NCBI GenBank assembly: GCA_943788235.1
Contig: CALSPM010000005.1
Location: 706,001 to 770,000, forward strand
Direction of reading: 5' to 3'
Origin: an uncultured Cyclobacteriaceae bacterium
GTDB taxonomy: Bacteria > Bacteroidota > Bacteroidia > Cytophagales > Cyclobacteriaceae
DNA length: 64,000 bases
The notes under the pieces were generated by a model. It was not told the origin of the DNA and made no database searches. It saw only the letters and a program-made list of their open reading frames with translations. Below are positions 11,101 to 21,320 of this stretch, in pieces (position 1 is the stretch's first letter; the number at the start of each line of letters is the position of its first letter). Made by a program: the position numbers and the translations under genes.

Positions 11101-11410
11101 TTTGTCAAGATTCCCAGTGAAGTCTACTTTTTTGAGAAACTTCATGTTGGTAGCTTTTACTGATATTGGTTCAGCATGGGATGGAAAACCACCTATTACA
11201 CGAAAAAATAGTATTATTTTTATTGATTACGACGAGACTCCTTTTAAAGCTAATGTAGCAAACTATGCCAGTCCGTGGCTGGCAAGCTATGGTTTTGGAC
11301 TCCGAACGGCATTATTGGGTTATTATCTCAAACTTGATTATGCCAGACCTTTGGAGGATTTTGAGATAAAATCTGCAAAATTCACCCTTTCATTAGGCTT
11401 AGACTTTTAA
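8117..11410 (+). CDS. Large outer-membrane protein: peptidase-MA-like domain, TolB-like propeller and C-terminal barrel
   Basis: The 1097-residue product starts with a signal peptide (about 1-21). An N-terminal region (about 40-280) resembles the peptidase MA-like fold (HFDVYYY...LPEWFIDGAAKYLAYGW), but where an HExxH would be expected the sequence reads LIYLLSRTLIND. It is therefore probably not a protease. Residues about 290-600 carry WD40/TolB-type repeats with blocks such as YIAYTEN and SSNRP. A charged linker rich in Lys and Glu follows (about 600-700). The last 370 residues look like an Omp85/surface-antigen barrel ending in a beta strand with terminal Phe (TLSLGLDF). Function is unknown; envelope location is inferred. 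Confidence 0.82.
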   Translation: MNYKKVIFLLIYILAISTSFGQYYDTEFGQNRIQYKKFNWLFYTTSHFDVYYYDEGGKYAKEAIDYLEDEFNRLTDVLGYAPSAKTKIVIYNSYNDLQQSNIGIDGSVFTIGGETEFIKLQLEIANPGTVQVFKEELIYLLSRTLINDMLFGGSLKEVFQSSHLLKLPEWFIDGAAKYLAYGWDIKMDDFIRDYLDAKHIKKEKKIQGNQAGALGQAIWNYIAIKYGASNISNILNLTRIMHKEDVSISNTLGISYKQFSKNWKNYYAFGKDLIDTNYEPLAKEKIIATNKKENLYFNNVAVSESGKYIAYTENSFGKISVYLRDRDTGNKTRILQGGYQVEADHVDQNLPLLDFAGDNTLGIIYFKRGFLYLASYQIETGLLNEKPLTRFNQIKSFSLNQNGRLAIISGDTDGKSDLFLVSVLRNSVRRITSDIFDDIDPTFIPGTAAIVFSSNRPSDALNISDTSIKYLNPHFNLFLFDIDTTTREYFRMTNTNTRDTKPIFKNQSELYFLSDQRGITNVFKYEMTQGIQTQVTNFNSSLKAFDLHFGNDNGMVFIAYDGGEDHIYYYPNIDIESSKFTTETNRQKIIQGQYIAKVLDRRKMEKLKREKAKVKAREDSLLIQAQKESLNMDSTQNEVFVPVIDPDAFVFSESNQSQEPDYIDTENYKFEEREVKVESNNGLKIDSFFKNYQRLSIENEVWGPRTYKPRFSSNNLINDFVLDPLRGFGFSAEIQVSDILENHVINAGGMVTSSFDQGDFFAEYKYLKYWMDFKVRLIRQSIYLENDAENFLRQSYKLNGLIAGAAVPFTNKFRLELNPFLQQTSFNNLQYESVNTNAADYAKDSRILYTGFKLKGVFDNTEERGFNILQGTRALVEFQYNQSFSKNQSFNVFRFDLRHYQKIHNELTLATRIYMGKSFGPNPQKFLLGGVPNWVLARTKEHSGGDPLTIANEIDNSNLLFTEFVNHMRGYDLNEKYGNAALLVNMELKFPIFQYLSRFPVKSTFLRNFMLVAFTDIGSAWDGKPPITRKNSIIFIDYDETPFKANVANYASPWLASYGFGLRTALLGYYLKLDYARPLEDFEIKSAKFTLSLGLDF

Positions 11411-11419
11411 CATTGTGTT

Positions 11420-12301
11420 ATGATTACATCGATGACGGGTTTTGGTTCCGCTGAAAAAATTTCCGAGACATATTCTTTAAACGTTGAGATCAAGACGCTC
11501 AACAGTAAGTTTCTTGATGCCTCCTTTCGATTACCTCGAGCATTTTTAAAATGGGAAATGGAAATAAAGGCACTTCTCGAGAAAGAATTGGGCCGAGGTA
11601 AAATCAATTTGGGGGTTCATTTTGAGCTAAAAAACTTCGAGCAACCACCGATTCAGATCAATCAGGAATTATTCGATGCCTATTATAAGCGTCTAGAGCA
11701 ATTGTCTGGAGATTTGGGAGTATCAGGAAAAGTGGCTTTATTCAAGATGGCCATGAACATGCCCAATGTAATATTGCACGAAGAGCATCCAGAAGGAAAC
11801 ATTTCTTTTGAAGCCTTCAAAGAAGTGCTTTTGGAGGGAGTAGCTGATTGTAATCAATTCAGACTTCAGGAAGGAGCAAATTTACAAGAAGCTTTGGTCT
11901 CGTCTCATCAAAAAATTAGAAACGGACTTAGTGAGGTAGAAGAACGGGACTCAGGAAGAATAGAAAATTTAAAAAGTAGAATTCATCAATCGTTAGAAGA
12001 GATCAAGCAGCGGGTTAAAGTAGATGAAAATAGATTTGAACAAGAATTAATCTATTATATTGAAAAGTTAGACCTCACAGAAGAAAAAATACGACTGGGC
12101 AGTCACTTAGATTATTTTATTGATGTAATCAGTGATGATAAAGGCGCAAGCGGGAAAAAATTGGGATTTCTATGTCAAGAATTGGGGCGGGAAATTAATA
12201 CCATAGGCTCCAAGGCCAATGATGCAGGTATTCAAAGATCAGTGGTGGGAATGAAGGAGGAGCTGGAGAAAATTAAAGAGCAAATCCTTAATATTTTATA
12301 A
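11420..12301 (+). CDS. yicC: YicC family endoribonuclease-like protein
   Basis: This 293-residue protein matches the YicC family, whose E. coli member is an endoribonuclease that affects small-RNA decay. It opens with the family signature MITSMTGFGSAE and closes with GREINTIGSKANDAGIQ, the best-conserved C-terminal block. Length equals the usual 285-295. It is 9 bases after the envelope-protein gene and 21 bases before the MazG-type gene. In many bacteria yicC sits beside gmk; here it does not. Confidence 0.95.
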   Translation: MITSMTGFGSAEKISETYSLNVEIKTLNSKFLDASFRLPRAFLKWEMEIKALLEKELGRGKINLGVHFELKNFEQPPIQINQELFDAYYKRLEQLSGDLGVSGKVALFKMAMNMPNVILHEEHPEGNISFEAFKEVLLEGVADCNQFRLQEGANLQEALVSSHQKIRNGLSEVEERDSGRIENLKSRIHQSLEEIKQRVKVDENRFEQELIYYIEKLDLTEEKIRLGSHLDYFIDVISDDKGASGKKLGFLCQELGREINTIGSKANDAGIQRSVVGMKEELEKIKEQILNIL

Positions 12302-12322
12302 ACCTTAAATGACTGTGACTTA

Positions 12323-12649
12323 ATGGAAATTAAAGAAGCCCAAGAAAAAGTCGATGCATGGATTCATGCTACAGGAGTACGCTATTTCAGTGAATTAACT
12401 AATATGGCTATATTGTCAGAGGAGGTTGGGGAATTGGCGCGCATCATAGCGAGAAAATATGGTGATCAGTCCTTTAAAAAATCAGATGAAATCTATGATT
12501 TGGCCGATGAAATGGCGGATATTTTATGGGTTTTGATGTGCTTGGCCAATCAGACAGGTATTGATTTGGCAGAAGCATTAGAAAACAACTTTAAAAAGAA
12601 GGATCTCAGAGATCACCTGCGTCATAAGAGTAATCCTAAATTGAAATAG
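12323..12649 (+). CDS. MazG-type nucleotide pyrophosphohydrolase
   Basis: The 108-residue protein fits the small all-alpha NTP pyrophosphohydrolase family, which hydrolyses nucleoside triphosphates to monophosphate and pyrophosphate, often to clean up non-canonical nucleotides. The Mg-binding helix motif is visible as LSEEVGELARII (ExxE) followed by DLADEMADILWVL (ExxD). A single MazG domain at this length is normal for Bacteroidota. The stop codon directly abuts the next start codon (12650), suggesting cotranscription. Confidence 0.92.
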   Translation: MEIKEAQEKVDAWIHATGVRYFSELTNMAILSEEVGELARIIARKYGDQSFKKSDEIYDLADEMADILWVLMCLANQTGIDLAEALENNFKKKDLRDHLRHKSNPKLK

Positions 12650-13060
12650 ATGGTCATTTCAATCAATATACCGGCTTTACTTTTCCCAGCGATTTCTTTG
12701 TTATTGCTGGCCTATACCAATCGATTTTTGGTGATTGCCCAAATCATCCGAGAATTACATAAAAAATATTTGGAGCACGACGATAAAGTCCTCATTATGG
12801 GTCAAATTAAAAATTTAAGAAGAAGGTTGACGTTGATTCGAGATATGCAAATTTTGGGGGTGCTGAGCTTTTTCTTTTGTGTATTAAGTATGATTTTTAT
12901 CTTTTCCGGTCAGCTTGATTTTGGCAGCTATTTGTTTGGTTTTTCTTTGATCTTATTATTGGCTTCTTTGGTTTATTCCCTTCGGGAGTTAAAGATTTCA
13001 ACCAAAGCGTTGGATCTTGAATTATCCAAAATGGAATTGGGTAGGCGGACTAGACTTTAA
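12650..13060 (+). CDS. DUF2721 family membrane protein
   Basis: This 136-residue protein has the DUF2721 opening (NIPALLFPAISLLLLAYTNRF) and three predicted transmembrane segments at about residues 5-25, 60-82 and 87-110. A charged stretch between the first two is rich in Arg and Lys (KIKNLRRRL region). No biochemical function is established for the family. It follows the MazG-type gene without a gap, and its 3' end overlaps the convergent comB gene by 11 bases. Confidence 0.85.
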   Translation: MVISINIPALLFPAISLLLLAYTNRFLVIAQIIRELHKKYLEHDDKVLIMGQIKNLRRRLTLIRDMQILGVLSFFFCVLSMIFIFSGQLDFGSYLFGFSLILLLASLVYSLRELKISTKALDLELSKMELGRRTRL

Positions 13061-13760
13061 CAATTTTTGAACCCATCAATCTGCCATTGAGGTGGGGATA
13101 CTTATCTACTTGAAGACAAAAATTAAGATCTTCAGTTATTCCAAATTTTTTAAGTCGTTCGGCATGGTCAGATTTCAATGCTATTTTCAATAAGGAATTC
13201 TTATTTTGGAGATAAAGATCTAAGGCCATTTTAGCCGCATCATTCTCAGCGAGAAAGTCATGACCCAACAGTTGATGCGTTAAGGCGCCAGCGTACAAGG
13301 TGTCTTCTATATTGGGCGCTTCCTTCCAACCCGCGCAATGGATAACCACAGGTAAGTTTTGATCGATTAAATAGTTCAGCGTAGCTGTAATGTTCAAAAA
13401 TGAGCCAATGATCACTTGTTCGGCATTCTTTGATTTTTCTATAGCCATTGTACCGTTGGTTGTAGATACAGCCACCTCTTTTCCAGAGACTTTACCCATG
13501 TAGTCAAAAGGAGAATTACCTAGATTAAACCCTTGTATTTTGATGCCCTCACGTTCTCCCGCAGTGAGCATCCCCTGAGTTCCTAGGCTTAAGCATTCCT
13601 CCACGGTACTCACAGGATAAATGGCTTTCACATTTTCAACCAATGCAGTGATCATACAGGAAGTTGCCCGAAATATATCCACCACAACGGCAACTTTCCC
13701 TTCGAGAAGGTGTTGATTGATTAACTTAGGTGTGAGACAAACCTCTATAGTTAAGGCCAT
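13050..13760 (-). CDS. comB: 2-phosphosulfolactate phosphatase (ComB family)
   Basis: The 236-residue protein matches the ComB family, which removes phosphate from 2-phosphosulfolactate; in methanogens this is a step to coenzyme M. Conserved blocks are VVVDIFRATSCMITAL (about residues 25-40), TAGEREG and STTNGTMAI. Bacteroidota have no coenzyme M pathway, so the role is more likely in sulfolactate or sulfonate metabolism; that is inference. It lies 4 bases downstream of gcvT at the end of a minus-strand operon. Its 3' end overlaps the DUF2721 gene. Confidence 0.9.
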   Translation of the reverse strand: MALTIEVCLTPKLINQHLLEGKVAVVVDIFRATSCMITALVENVKAIYPVSTVEECLSLGTQGMLTAGEREGIKIQGFNLGNSPFDYMGKVSGKEVAVSTTNGTMAIEKSKNAEQVIIGSFLNITATLNYLIDQNLPVVIHCAGWKEAPNIEDTLYAGALTHQLLGHDFLAENDAAKMALDLYLQNKNSLLKIALKSDHAERLKKFGITEDLNFCLQVDKYPHLNGRLMGSKIVKV

Positions 13761-13764
13761 AAAC

Positions 13765-14847
13765 TTATAAAAATGGAGTCTTACAAATGATAGCGGGTAC
13801 TTTTTTATGGCGAATTTCGATGAAAATTTTGGTCCCTATTTGATGGTCGTCAATAGGGACATAGCCCATGCCAATACCTTTATTTAAGGATGGGCTCATG
13901 GTTCCTGAAGTGACCTTACCCATGATGACACCTTCCAAATTCATAATGGGATAATCATGCCTTGGGATGCCTTTGCCATCAATTTCAAAAGCGATTAATT
14001 TTTTCTGAACTCCTTTTTCTTTCTGTAAGGCGAGCGCTGCCGAATTGATAAAGGATTTTGAGAACTTTGTAATCCATCCCAGACCTCCTTCAAGGGGAGA
14101 AGTATGATCATCGATATCATTTCCATATAGGCAATAGCCCATCTCCAGTCTCAAGGTATCTCGCGCACCCAAACCTATCGGCTTGATATCATATTCAGTT
14201 CCGGCCTGAAATATTTGATTCCATAAAGATTCTGCTCGTTCATTTTTGACGTATAATTCGAATCCACCTGCGCCAGTATAGCCTGTGGCTGAGATGATGA
14301 TCCCATCTATGCCGGCTAGGGAGCCTTCATGGAAATGATAAAACTTGATCGCGGCTAAATCAACTTCTGTGATGGATTGCAATACGTCCAAAGCTTTGGG
14401 TCCCTGTACTGCAAAGAGGCAATAATCTTTTGAGACATTGGATAAAGAGGCCTCCATGTCATTGTTCGCTGAAATCCAAAGCCAGTCCTTTTCAATATTG
14501 GAAGCGTTAACGACCAATAAATATTTTTCTATATTGAACCTATAGACAATCAAATCATCTACGATACCTCCTTCATAATTGGGTAGGCATGAATACTGCG
14601 CTTGACCATCTATAAGTTTAGCTGCATCGTTACTCGTTACTTTTTGAATCAGGGCTAGGGCATGAGGCCCTTCTACAAGAAATTCACCCATGTGAGAGAC
14701 ATCAAATACACCTACGCCATTTCTTACTGCTAAATGTTCTTCTTTATCCGAGCTGTATCTCACCGGCATTTCGAACCCACCAAAGGGAATGATTCTAGCT
14801 CCAAGTGCTTCGTGGACATGATGTAACGGGATGCGAGTGTTTTCCAT
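13765..14847 (-). CDS. gcvT: Glycine cleavage system T protein (aminomethyltransferase)
   Basis: GcvT takes the aminomethyl group from lipoylated H protein, releases ammonia and forms 5,10-methylenetetrahydrofolate. The 360-residue product shows the family's [11 protein letters not shown] (about residues 45-55), the folate-binding region around [12 protein letters not shown], the signature [22 protein letters not shown] and the late [18 protein letters not shown]. Length is normal. No gcvH or gcvP lies in the window. The gene is 9 bases after the exodeoxyribonuclease gene and 4 before comB. Confidence 0.96.
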   Translation of the reverse strand: MENTRIPLHHVHEALGARIIPFGGFEMPVRYSSDKEEHLAVRNGVGVFDVSHMGEFLVEGPHALALIQKVTSNDAAKLIDGQAQYSCLPNYEGGIVDDLIVYRFNIEKYLLVVNASNIEKDWLWISANNDMEASLSNVSKDYCLFAVQGPKALDVLQSITEVDLAAIKFYHFHEGSLAGIDGIIISATGYTGAGGFELYVKNERAESLWNQIFQAGTEYDIKPIGLGARDTLRLEMGYCLYGNDIDDHTSPLEGGLGWITKFSKSFINSAALALQKEKGVQKKLIAFEIDGKGIPRHDYPIMNLEGVIMGKVTSGTMSPSLNKGIGMGYVPIDDHQIGTKIFIEIRHKKVPAIICKTPFL

Positions 14848-14856
14848 AGGTTTATG

Positions 14857-15633
14857 TTAAATAGTGATTTTAAGTCCTACGGGGCAGTGATCGGAACCCA
14901 TTATCTCATTGTAAATTAAGGCATCATCAAGTTGTCCTTCAAGGGCTGTCGAGGCCAGGAAATAGTCTATTCTCCAACCTACATTTCTTGTTCTTGATTG
15001 AAATCGGTAATTCCACCAGCTATATTTTATCTCCTCGGGATAATACTTCCTAAATGTATCTAAATATCCCGCACTTAATAAGCTTTCTAAACCGTCAATT
15101 TCTTTTTGAGTATATCCACTCGACACATTGTAATTGGGTTTAGGCCGTGCAATGTCAATTTCCTTGTTGGCTACATTGAGATCCCCGCAAATAACTACAG
15201 GTTTTGTTTGCTCTAAACTTAAAATGTATGCTTTAAATGCGACATCCCATCTCGTCCTATAATCTAATCTTTTTAAACCTTCTCCTGAATTGGGTGTATA
15301 AACGGTGACTAAAAAATAAGAGGCAAACTCTGCGCAAATGACACGGCCCTCTTGATCATGTTCTTCCACTCCCATATCAAACATTATATTTAATGGTTTT
15401 TCTTTGGATAAAATGGCAGTTCCAGAATATCCCTTTCTTGCTTTAGATGAGTTGGTATAAATGTGGTAACCTTCTATTACCGAAAATGCTTTTTGAGCAT
15501 CTTCAGGTTGTGCCTTAATTTCTTGCAGGCACAACACATCTGGATTTAAGACCTTCAGATCTATGAAAAAATCTTTTTTCATAATAGCACGAATGCCATT
15601 AACGTTCCAGGAAACAAGATGAATGATTGACAT
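14857..15633 (-). CDS. xth: Exodeoxyribonuclease III (AP endonuclease, Xth family)
   Basis: This enzyme cuts DNA at abasic sites and degrades 3' ends in base-excision repair. The 258 residues carry the family motifs: SWNVNGIRA (Asn), CLQEIKA (catalytic Glu, about residue 38), CGDLNVA (Asp and Asn) and the C-terminal GSDHCPVGL (catalytic Asp-His). Length matches bacterial ExoA/Xth. It is 27 bases downstream of rnhB, so two nucleic-acid repair enzymes are adjacent in one operon. Confidence 0.95.
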   Translation of the reverse strand: MSIIHLVSWNVNGIRAIMKKDFFIDLKVLNPDVLCLQEIKAQPEDAQKAFSVIEGYHIYTNSSKARKGYSGTAILSKEKPLNIMFDMGVEEHDQEGRVICAEFASYFLVTVYTPNSGEGLKRLDYRTRWDVAFKAYILSLEQTKPVVICGDLNVANKEIDIARPKPNYNVSSGYTQKEIDGLESLLSAGYLDTFRKYYPEEIKYSWWNYRFQSRTRNVGWRIDYFLASTALEGQLDDALIYNEIMGSDHCPVGLKITI

Positions 15634-15660
15634 GGGGACTAAATTAAATAGACCTTGTGA

Positions 15661-16254
15661 TTATTTAGGTAGAAGTTGAAATGTTTTTCTGTGATAGGGT
15701 GTGATACCTTGTTTACGAATCCCCTGTCGATGGGCGGTGGTAGGATAGCCCACATTGGTTTCCCAACTGTAAAGAGGATATTCTTTTGCTAAGTCTTGCA
15801 TGAGCTGGTCGCGATACGCTTTAGCAAGTACTGAAGCGGCGGCTATTGAAAAGAATTTCGAATCACCTTTTATGATGCATTGATAAGGGATAGAACAGTG
15901 AGGGGTATACCTATTGCCATCTATGAGAAGGAGTTCGGGTTTGATTTTTAACTGGTCAATAGCCCTATGCATAGCTAAAAATGAGGCATTAAGAATATTG
16001 ATGTCATCAATTTCTTGAGGAGTAACCTCACCAATACCATAAGCCAACGCCATATTTTCTATTTCTATTTTAAGTAATTCGCGCTGAGAAATGCTAAGTT
16101 TCTTAGAGTCATTTAGAAAATCATGTTTGAAATGTTTAGGTAAGATAACCGCCGCCGCTACTACCGGTCCCGCTAAGCATCCTCTTCCCACTTCATCACA
16201 GCCCGCTTCAGTTTTGTTTAGATCAAAATATGAATTGAGTATTGCACCTACCAC
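15661..16254 (-). CDS. rnhB: Ribonuclease HII
   Basis: RNase HII removes ribonucleotides from DNA and RNA primers. The 197-residue protein contains the metal-binding opening AGCDEVGRGCLAGPVVAAAV (DEVGRG at about residues 19-24), LLIDGN with a second acidic ligand and the KGDSKFFSIAAASVLAKAYRD block typical of type 2 RNase H. Length is standard. It follows the BNR-repeat gene by 4 bases and precedes the exonuclease gene by 27. Confidence 0.96.
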   Translation of the reverse strand: MVGAILNSYFDLNKTEAGCDEVGRGCLAGPVVAAAVILPKHFKHDFLNDSKKLSISQRELLKIEIENMALAYGIGEVTPQEIDDINILNASFLAMHRAIDQLKIKPELLLIDGNRYTPHCSIPYQCIIKGDSKFFSIAAASVLAKAYRDQLMQDLAKEYPLYSWETNVGYPTTAHRQGIRKQGITPYHRKTFQLLPK

Positions 16255-16258
16255 TTTA

Positions 16259-19200
16259 TTATTGAATGAGTATTTTTTTCATTTCAATAAAGTCTTTTGT
16301 TTCAATGGAGACCAAATAAATACCAGACTGTAAATCACCTCTTTCAAATAAGATTTGAGACGTCCCGCTCGCTAAATGGTAGGATCGAACGAGTTTACCT
16401 TGTAAGTCCAAAACTTTGACTGATGCTTTTGTGTCTAATCTAAATTCAATTTGTGCTGAGGAGATGATCGGATTTGGATTAATACTGAAGTTATTTTTTT
16501 GATTTTCATAAACAGCTAGGGGCTCTTCTTGGATAGCTAAGTCATCAATGGCCCATCCCCAACCTGTGACGGCTGCATCTGCGAAGAGGCGAAAGCGAAT
16601 CAAAATAACATCTTCTGGGTTGAAGGTTTCAAGCATATCAATAGTTCTTGTTTTATATAAGCTAGGGCTTCCATCTCTCCCATTATTGTAAGCGGCAGTC
16701 CACTCTGGATAAGTATCGGAATCATAACCATCTAGAAAGGGGATCCAATTAAGGCCATCAATGGAACCCTCCACAATGACATAATCCCAAAATTCTTCAT
16801 CACCAAAACTGGTCCCTACTTCACCTGTTTCCACAATGACAACCTCTTTAAATTGGAGAGTTGCCCCTGATTCTTTAATTTGGACAGGTGTTTTTAATAT
16901 GGAAATGAGCTCTCTTGATGATGGGTATGGATGAGTGGTATGCAAAGCCGGAGTTGAAAATCCACTTTCAAAGCCGGTTATAAAGCCAGAGACGGCTAGT
17001 TGGTCGAAGGCACCTGAAAAATTGGTGCTGTAACTGGATTTGAACATCGAAAACTTCATGCAGTAAAAATTTTGATTCTAAAGATTCATAAGCTTTACCA
17101 TTTTTATACGCAAAAGTTTTAAAGGGTTCAGTACCAGTTAATTTTAAATTATCTAGGTCGATGCTGACCGACCCAACATCTTGCATCCCAATAGAATGAA
17201 TGAGCTTACCATCCAAAACAATTTGAGTAGAATCAAACTTATCCGAATAAGATAAGGCAACCCTCATCTTCCCCTCGGGATTGATACTAACTTGCTCAAC
17301 AATAGGAGCAAAAACAATTTCTCGTTTAACTTCAGGTAATGTTACTGACCATATACCCCTCCCGTAGGTAGCAATGATAACTTGATCATCTTGAATTTTC
17401 ATGTCTAATATTTTGACCAGAGGAAGGTTAGAATTGAGTAGATTCCATGAAATCCCTCCATTTAAAGACTCTATGATTCCAATTTCGGTTGCCACCCACA
17501 TATGGTCGGGGTCGTTGGGGAAACATATTAATCCCTCTGTTACTGTATTTGGGAATCCATTGTCACTAGATCCCTTTGACTGATCAAATTCGGTTATATC
17601 TATCCAAGTTTGTCCGAGATTCTTTGTTTTGAGTATTTTAGGTAAACCGTCAACAGCAAATTGTGCAAATGCTGTACTATCCTCAGTCGGGTGGGTATTA
17701 AGCGCTATGATTGGACCCATATTAGGATAATCTATATAAGTTTCAGTCGGGGTGAATGTTAGTCCTCCATCTGTTGAAACAAAAGGTCTACTATTTTCAC
17801 TCATGTAATTACCAACCCAGACTATACTAGCGTTAGACTCAGAAACTTCTATGTCAGTAAAGTTACTATTACTCCAAAAGTCTGATTGAATGGGGGACAA
17901 ATTCCAATTTTCACCGAAGTTATTAGATTTATAAACCCCAGATGCTCCTACTGCATAAATACGATCTGGATATGATCTAGAACTTGCCAGTCTAGATAAA
18001 AAAGGACCATCATCTCCGATTCCATTTGTAGCATCTCTCCATGTTTGTCCGCCATCAGATGAAGAATAAAAACCATTATAATACTGGGAACCTATAATTT
18101 TTTGAGGATTTCGATTATTCCATAACGCTTCAAATCCATCGCCACCAATAACAAACCTATACGCTGAGCTGGCATTCGAAGAACTTCCTTCTGGAGAAAG
18201 GTAAGTCCCTTGATCTTGCATTCCACCTATGTACCTGTCTTCACCGGGCATTTTATCGGCTGAATAAAATTGCGTTGTATTAAATCCAGTACTTACAAAT
18301 TCAAAACTCATGTCCTCATGCCCAGGTTGTTTTGATAAACTTGATAACCAAATACCTCCATCGTTCGTACTTAAAAGGTTAAATGTTTGATCAGAGGCGT
18401 TGATGTTGAGAGCGTGAAGGCTATGATGATCGGGATGAACAGCATTGGCTCCGTTGGCAGCATTATTGTTTAAAGAATTGTTTCCCCCATACTGATTATA
18501 GGCATCAGAGATATTGAATGTTTCCCTAACGATAGTTTTTCTTTCGGTATTACCAATAATGACTTTTGAGTTTGGCAGTTCAGTAGGAATGAATGTATAG
18601 TTTTCAGTACCAATCGGCCACATGAAATACATCTGTTTAAAAGTTTGCCCACCATTCTCCGCAATATTATTTTCTGGGTTTTCAGAATAATTTAGGAGGT
18701 GTATAAAAAGATATTCCCTTGAATGCAAAGAGGTGGCTCCTGTCGTGTTTGCCGGTATTAGGTTCCATGTGCCATCCTCTTGCTGGTCTCTGAAAGAAAC
18801 CATCAATTGTTGGTCGTTTTCAGTATCCCAAACCTGGAAAGGGACTTCTACATAATCTTTATATTCATAACTAGCATCTGGTACACCGGGCCCGGAACCA
18901 CCTACTGTAAATCGATGTGCTTTTTGTGTTCCCTGACCAAATCGAATCTCAATGTTCACTTTTCCAGCATAGCCGACTTCTCCAATATCCATGATACCAC
19001 CAAAATATTCTCCTGAAAAATTAACAAAACTCAAAAACTCCTCTGCACCATCACTTTGGAGTTCAAAAATTTGGTCTGTTGTTTCGGAAGAGGTTAGGGT
19101 AAATTCCCAGATATTGACTCCTGCCACGTAAACTTTATTAGAATCAAAAGGATGAGCAAGGACTGCATTATCGTAACTCCCTTGTATTAGAAAATCAAAA

Positions 19201-20285
19201 TTTTCTAGATCATCGAGTTCTCCAACAAACGACCAAGTTTCTGCTCGATCTTTTGAAACATATAGTTTTCCTGATTCTTCAGAAGCCCAAATAATTTTAG
19301 AATTCACAGGAGATATGTCAAGTTCAATTCTTTCAGCATTTGGTATTCCGTTACTTTTAGGCAACCAACTTTGGCCCCCATCGATGGATTTATAAACACC
19401 TTTCCCGCCTATTGCGGCGTATTGTAAATTCCATTTTTTTGGATCACTCAAAATCATATCTACAACAAACCCGTTTTTGAATGATAATGATTCTGACCAT
19501 GAAACACCACCATCAATAGATTTATAAATTCCTGATTTTACTAATTCTCTAGACCATTTACTACTTGTTCCACTCACTATCACCTCATTAGCATTCTCTG
19601 GATTGACCATTATTCTACTAATTAATTGTGCTGCAGGTATATCGTCTGGACTAATTATTTGAATCCAATTTTGACCATGATCAGTTGATTTAAATAATCC
19701 CGAGCCATTTATATCCCCTCCGCCATATTGTTCTCCCGTGCCCGCATAGATGATGTCAGGGTTAGATTGAGATTGTGCCATTGCGTTGGTACCAAGATTT
19801 GGAAGGCCGGTAGAGGAAGTTTCCCAAGAATTGCCTCCATTGATTGTTTTCCAAATTCCTCCTGATGCAGCTCCTGCAAACCATGTGTTTTGTGAAGCAT
19901 CACTTACATCTACGAAAAAAGCCCTTGTCCTTCCTGAAATATTTCCAGGACCACGTTCAATAAAAAAATATTCCGTTTCTTGACGTGCATTATGATTTCT
20001 CGCTTGTAATTTCTTGAATTCTTTTAATTGATAGCCACCTTCATATGTGGGCCCATCTTGTCCATGACCCGTTTTCATGAGTTTTTGTAATTCTGTATGC
20101 TTATCGGGGAAACCTAATTTACGCCTTTCTTTTTTTTCTTTTTTTTCTTGGTTAACTGTTATTTGTAATTGTTCCTGAGATTTGAGTACATTTTGAATGA
20201 CCTTTGATTGACCATTTTCTTTACACTCAAATAGAAAAAAAACGCTCAATAAACTTATGCTAAAAGTGGAAAAATATTTTTTCAT
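16259..20285 (-). CDS. Secreted BNR/VPS10-like repeat protein with type IX sorting domain (one frameshift as given)
   Basis: As read, the gene is split into an N-terminal part (20285-16968, 1105 residues) and a C-terminal part (from 17059 down to 16259) in another frame. Deleting one base of the TTT run at 17039-17041 (AAA on the coding strand) joins them as VFDVQSSYSTNFSG into a protein of about 1341 residues. The N-terminus has a signal-like helix (1-20). Many BNR/sortilin-type blades follow (GGIWKTINGGNSWET, GLFKSTDHGQNW and others). The C-terminal 75 residues are a type A sorting domain (FSINPNPI... GKLVRSYHL... SGIYLVSIETKD...KKILIQ). It should be exported by the type IX system and cut by PorU. 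Its substrate is unknown. A real mutation would remove the sorting signal; a sequencing error is more likely. Confidence 0.85.
17039..17041 (-). other. Apparent +1 frameshift site in the BNR-repeat gene
   Basis: Upstream frame reads LLHEVFDVQ and then nonsense-like residues to a stop at 16968. Removing one base of this three-base run restores an open frame through SSYSTNFSG and the sorting domain. Confidence 0.7.
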
Positions 20286-20660
20286 TGGGGGATAATAATA
20301 TTCTATAAAATATCAGCTGTTAAAAATTAAACTATTCAAGTAAATTAAACAAAACAACTGAAGTCCGTCCGTTTTTTTACAATTCATTACAATTTACATT
20401 ACAAACGTGAATTAACATTAGTTCATCCGTTTGTATGTAAATTTTATTTAGGGTAAATCTATGTTTATGAAATTTTCATTTATTAACAATTTAAAAAATT
20501 TGCCCACATATGCCAAGAAATAAAGAAAGCTCTAGTAAATAAAATGGGTAATATATTTGACAAACAAGGGCTAAGCTTTTAATAATTTACCCTCAAATGA
20601 ATATCCAATGAAAGTGAGTTTAAGGAGCTCTCTTATGCTATATTTTTGAAAGGCCTATTC
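20286..20660. other. AT-rich intergenic region between divergent genes
   Basis: This 375-base gap separates the minus-strand BNR gene from the plus-strand Nudix remnant and probably holds promoters for both. It contains repeated ATTACAA/TTACAAT words near 20380-20405 and a distant GGGTAA/TTACCC inverted pair (about 20544-20595). I see no ORF above 20 codons that looks coding, no tRNA and no clear terminator. Confidence 0.4.
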
Positions 20661-20663
20661 TGA

Positions 20664-21257
20664 AAATTCTTTAGGGTTACTCAAAAAAGCGGCTCAGTAT
20701 TTGAGAATCCTTCAATTGTGCTGCATGATGAACGAGTGATCAATCCCAGAGGAGGTGAAAGTGAATATGGAAGGATTCATTTTAAGCATGTAGCCATGGG
20801 GATCATACCGCTGGATAATGATTTGAACACTTACTTGGTAGATCAATGGAGTTATCCTTTGAATGCGTATTCTTGGGAAATTCCGATGGGTGGAGGTCAT
20901 TTAGATGAAGATTCGTTAGGTTCCGCAAAAAGAGAACTCTGTAGAGGAAACTGGGATTACGGCTGCCTCTTGGGAAAGGTTGTCAAAAGTACATCTATCG
21001 AATTGGGTATCTGATGAAGTAGGCCTATTTGGCAAAGACTTACTTTTGGTGCTACCCAATTTGATGAATCAGAAGACTTAAAGATAAAAAAACTGCCTTT
21101 AAATAAAGCTGTAGAAATGTGTTTAGATGGTTATATAACAGATAGTTTAAGTCTGTATAGGACTGTTGAAGTTGGCCCGAACCTATTCATTTTAAGTTCA
21201 AGTATTCTGGAGCGTGTCTTGTTTGAAAGGATCAATGATACCTTTTTCAATAAGTAA
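20664..21257 (+). pseudogene. Nudix hydrolase (ADP-ribose pyrophosphatase-like), broken by at least two frameshifts
   Basis: The reading frame from 20664 encodes SVFENPSIVLHDERVINPRGG, then a family-typical core with WSYPLNAYSWEIPMGGG. It enters the Nudix box (GGHLDEDSLGSAKREL) and then loses frame. In the next frame the box continues as VEETGITAASWERLS. A second shift near 21033 is needed to reach LTFGATQFDESEDLKIKKLPLNKAVEM. With these repairs it would be a roughly 195-residue Nudix enzyme of the ADP-sugar type. The natural start is unclear: GTG at 20718 is possible, but homology seems to begin before it. It may be a true pseudogene or the product of low sequence quality, as several neighbouring genes are also shifted. 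Confidence 0.75.
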
Positions 21258-21320
21258 AGTGCATGATCGGTTTCTATTATTGCAATTACCTATTTTCGCC
21301 ATCTTGAGGCCAAAAGAATC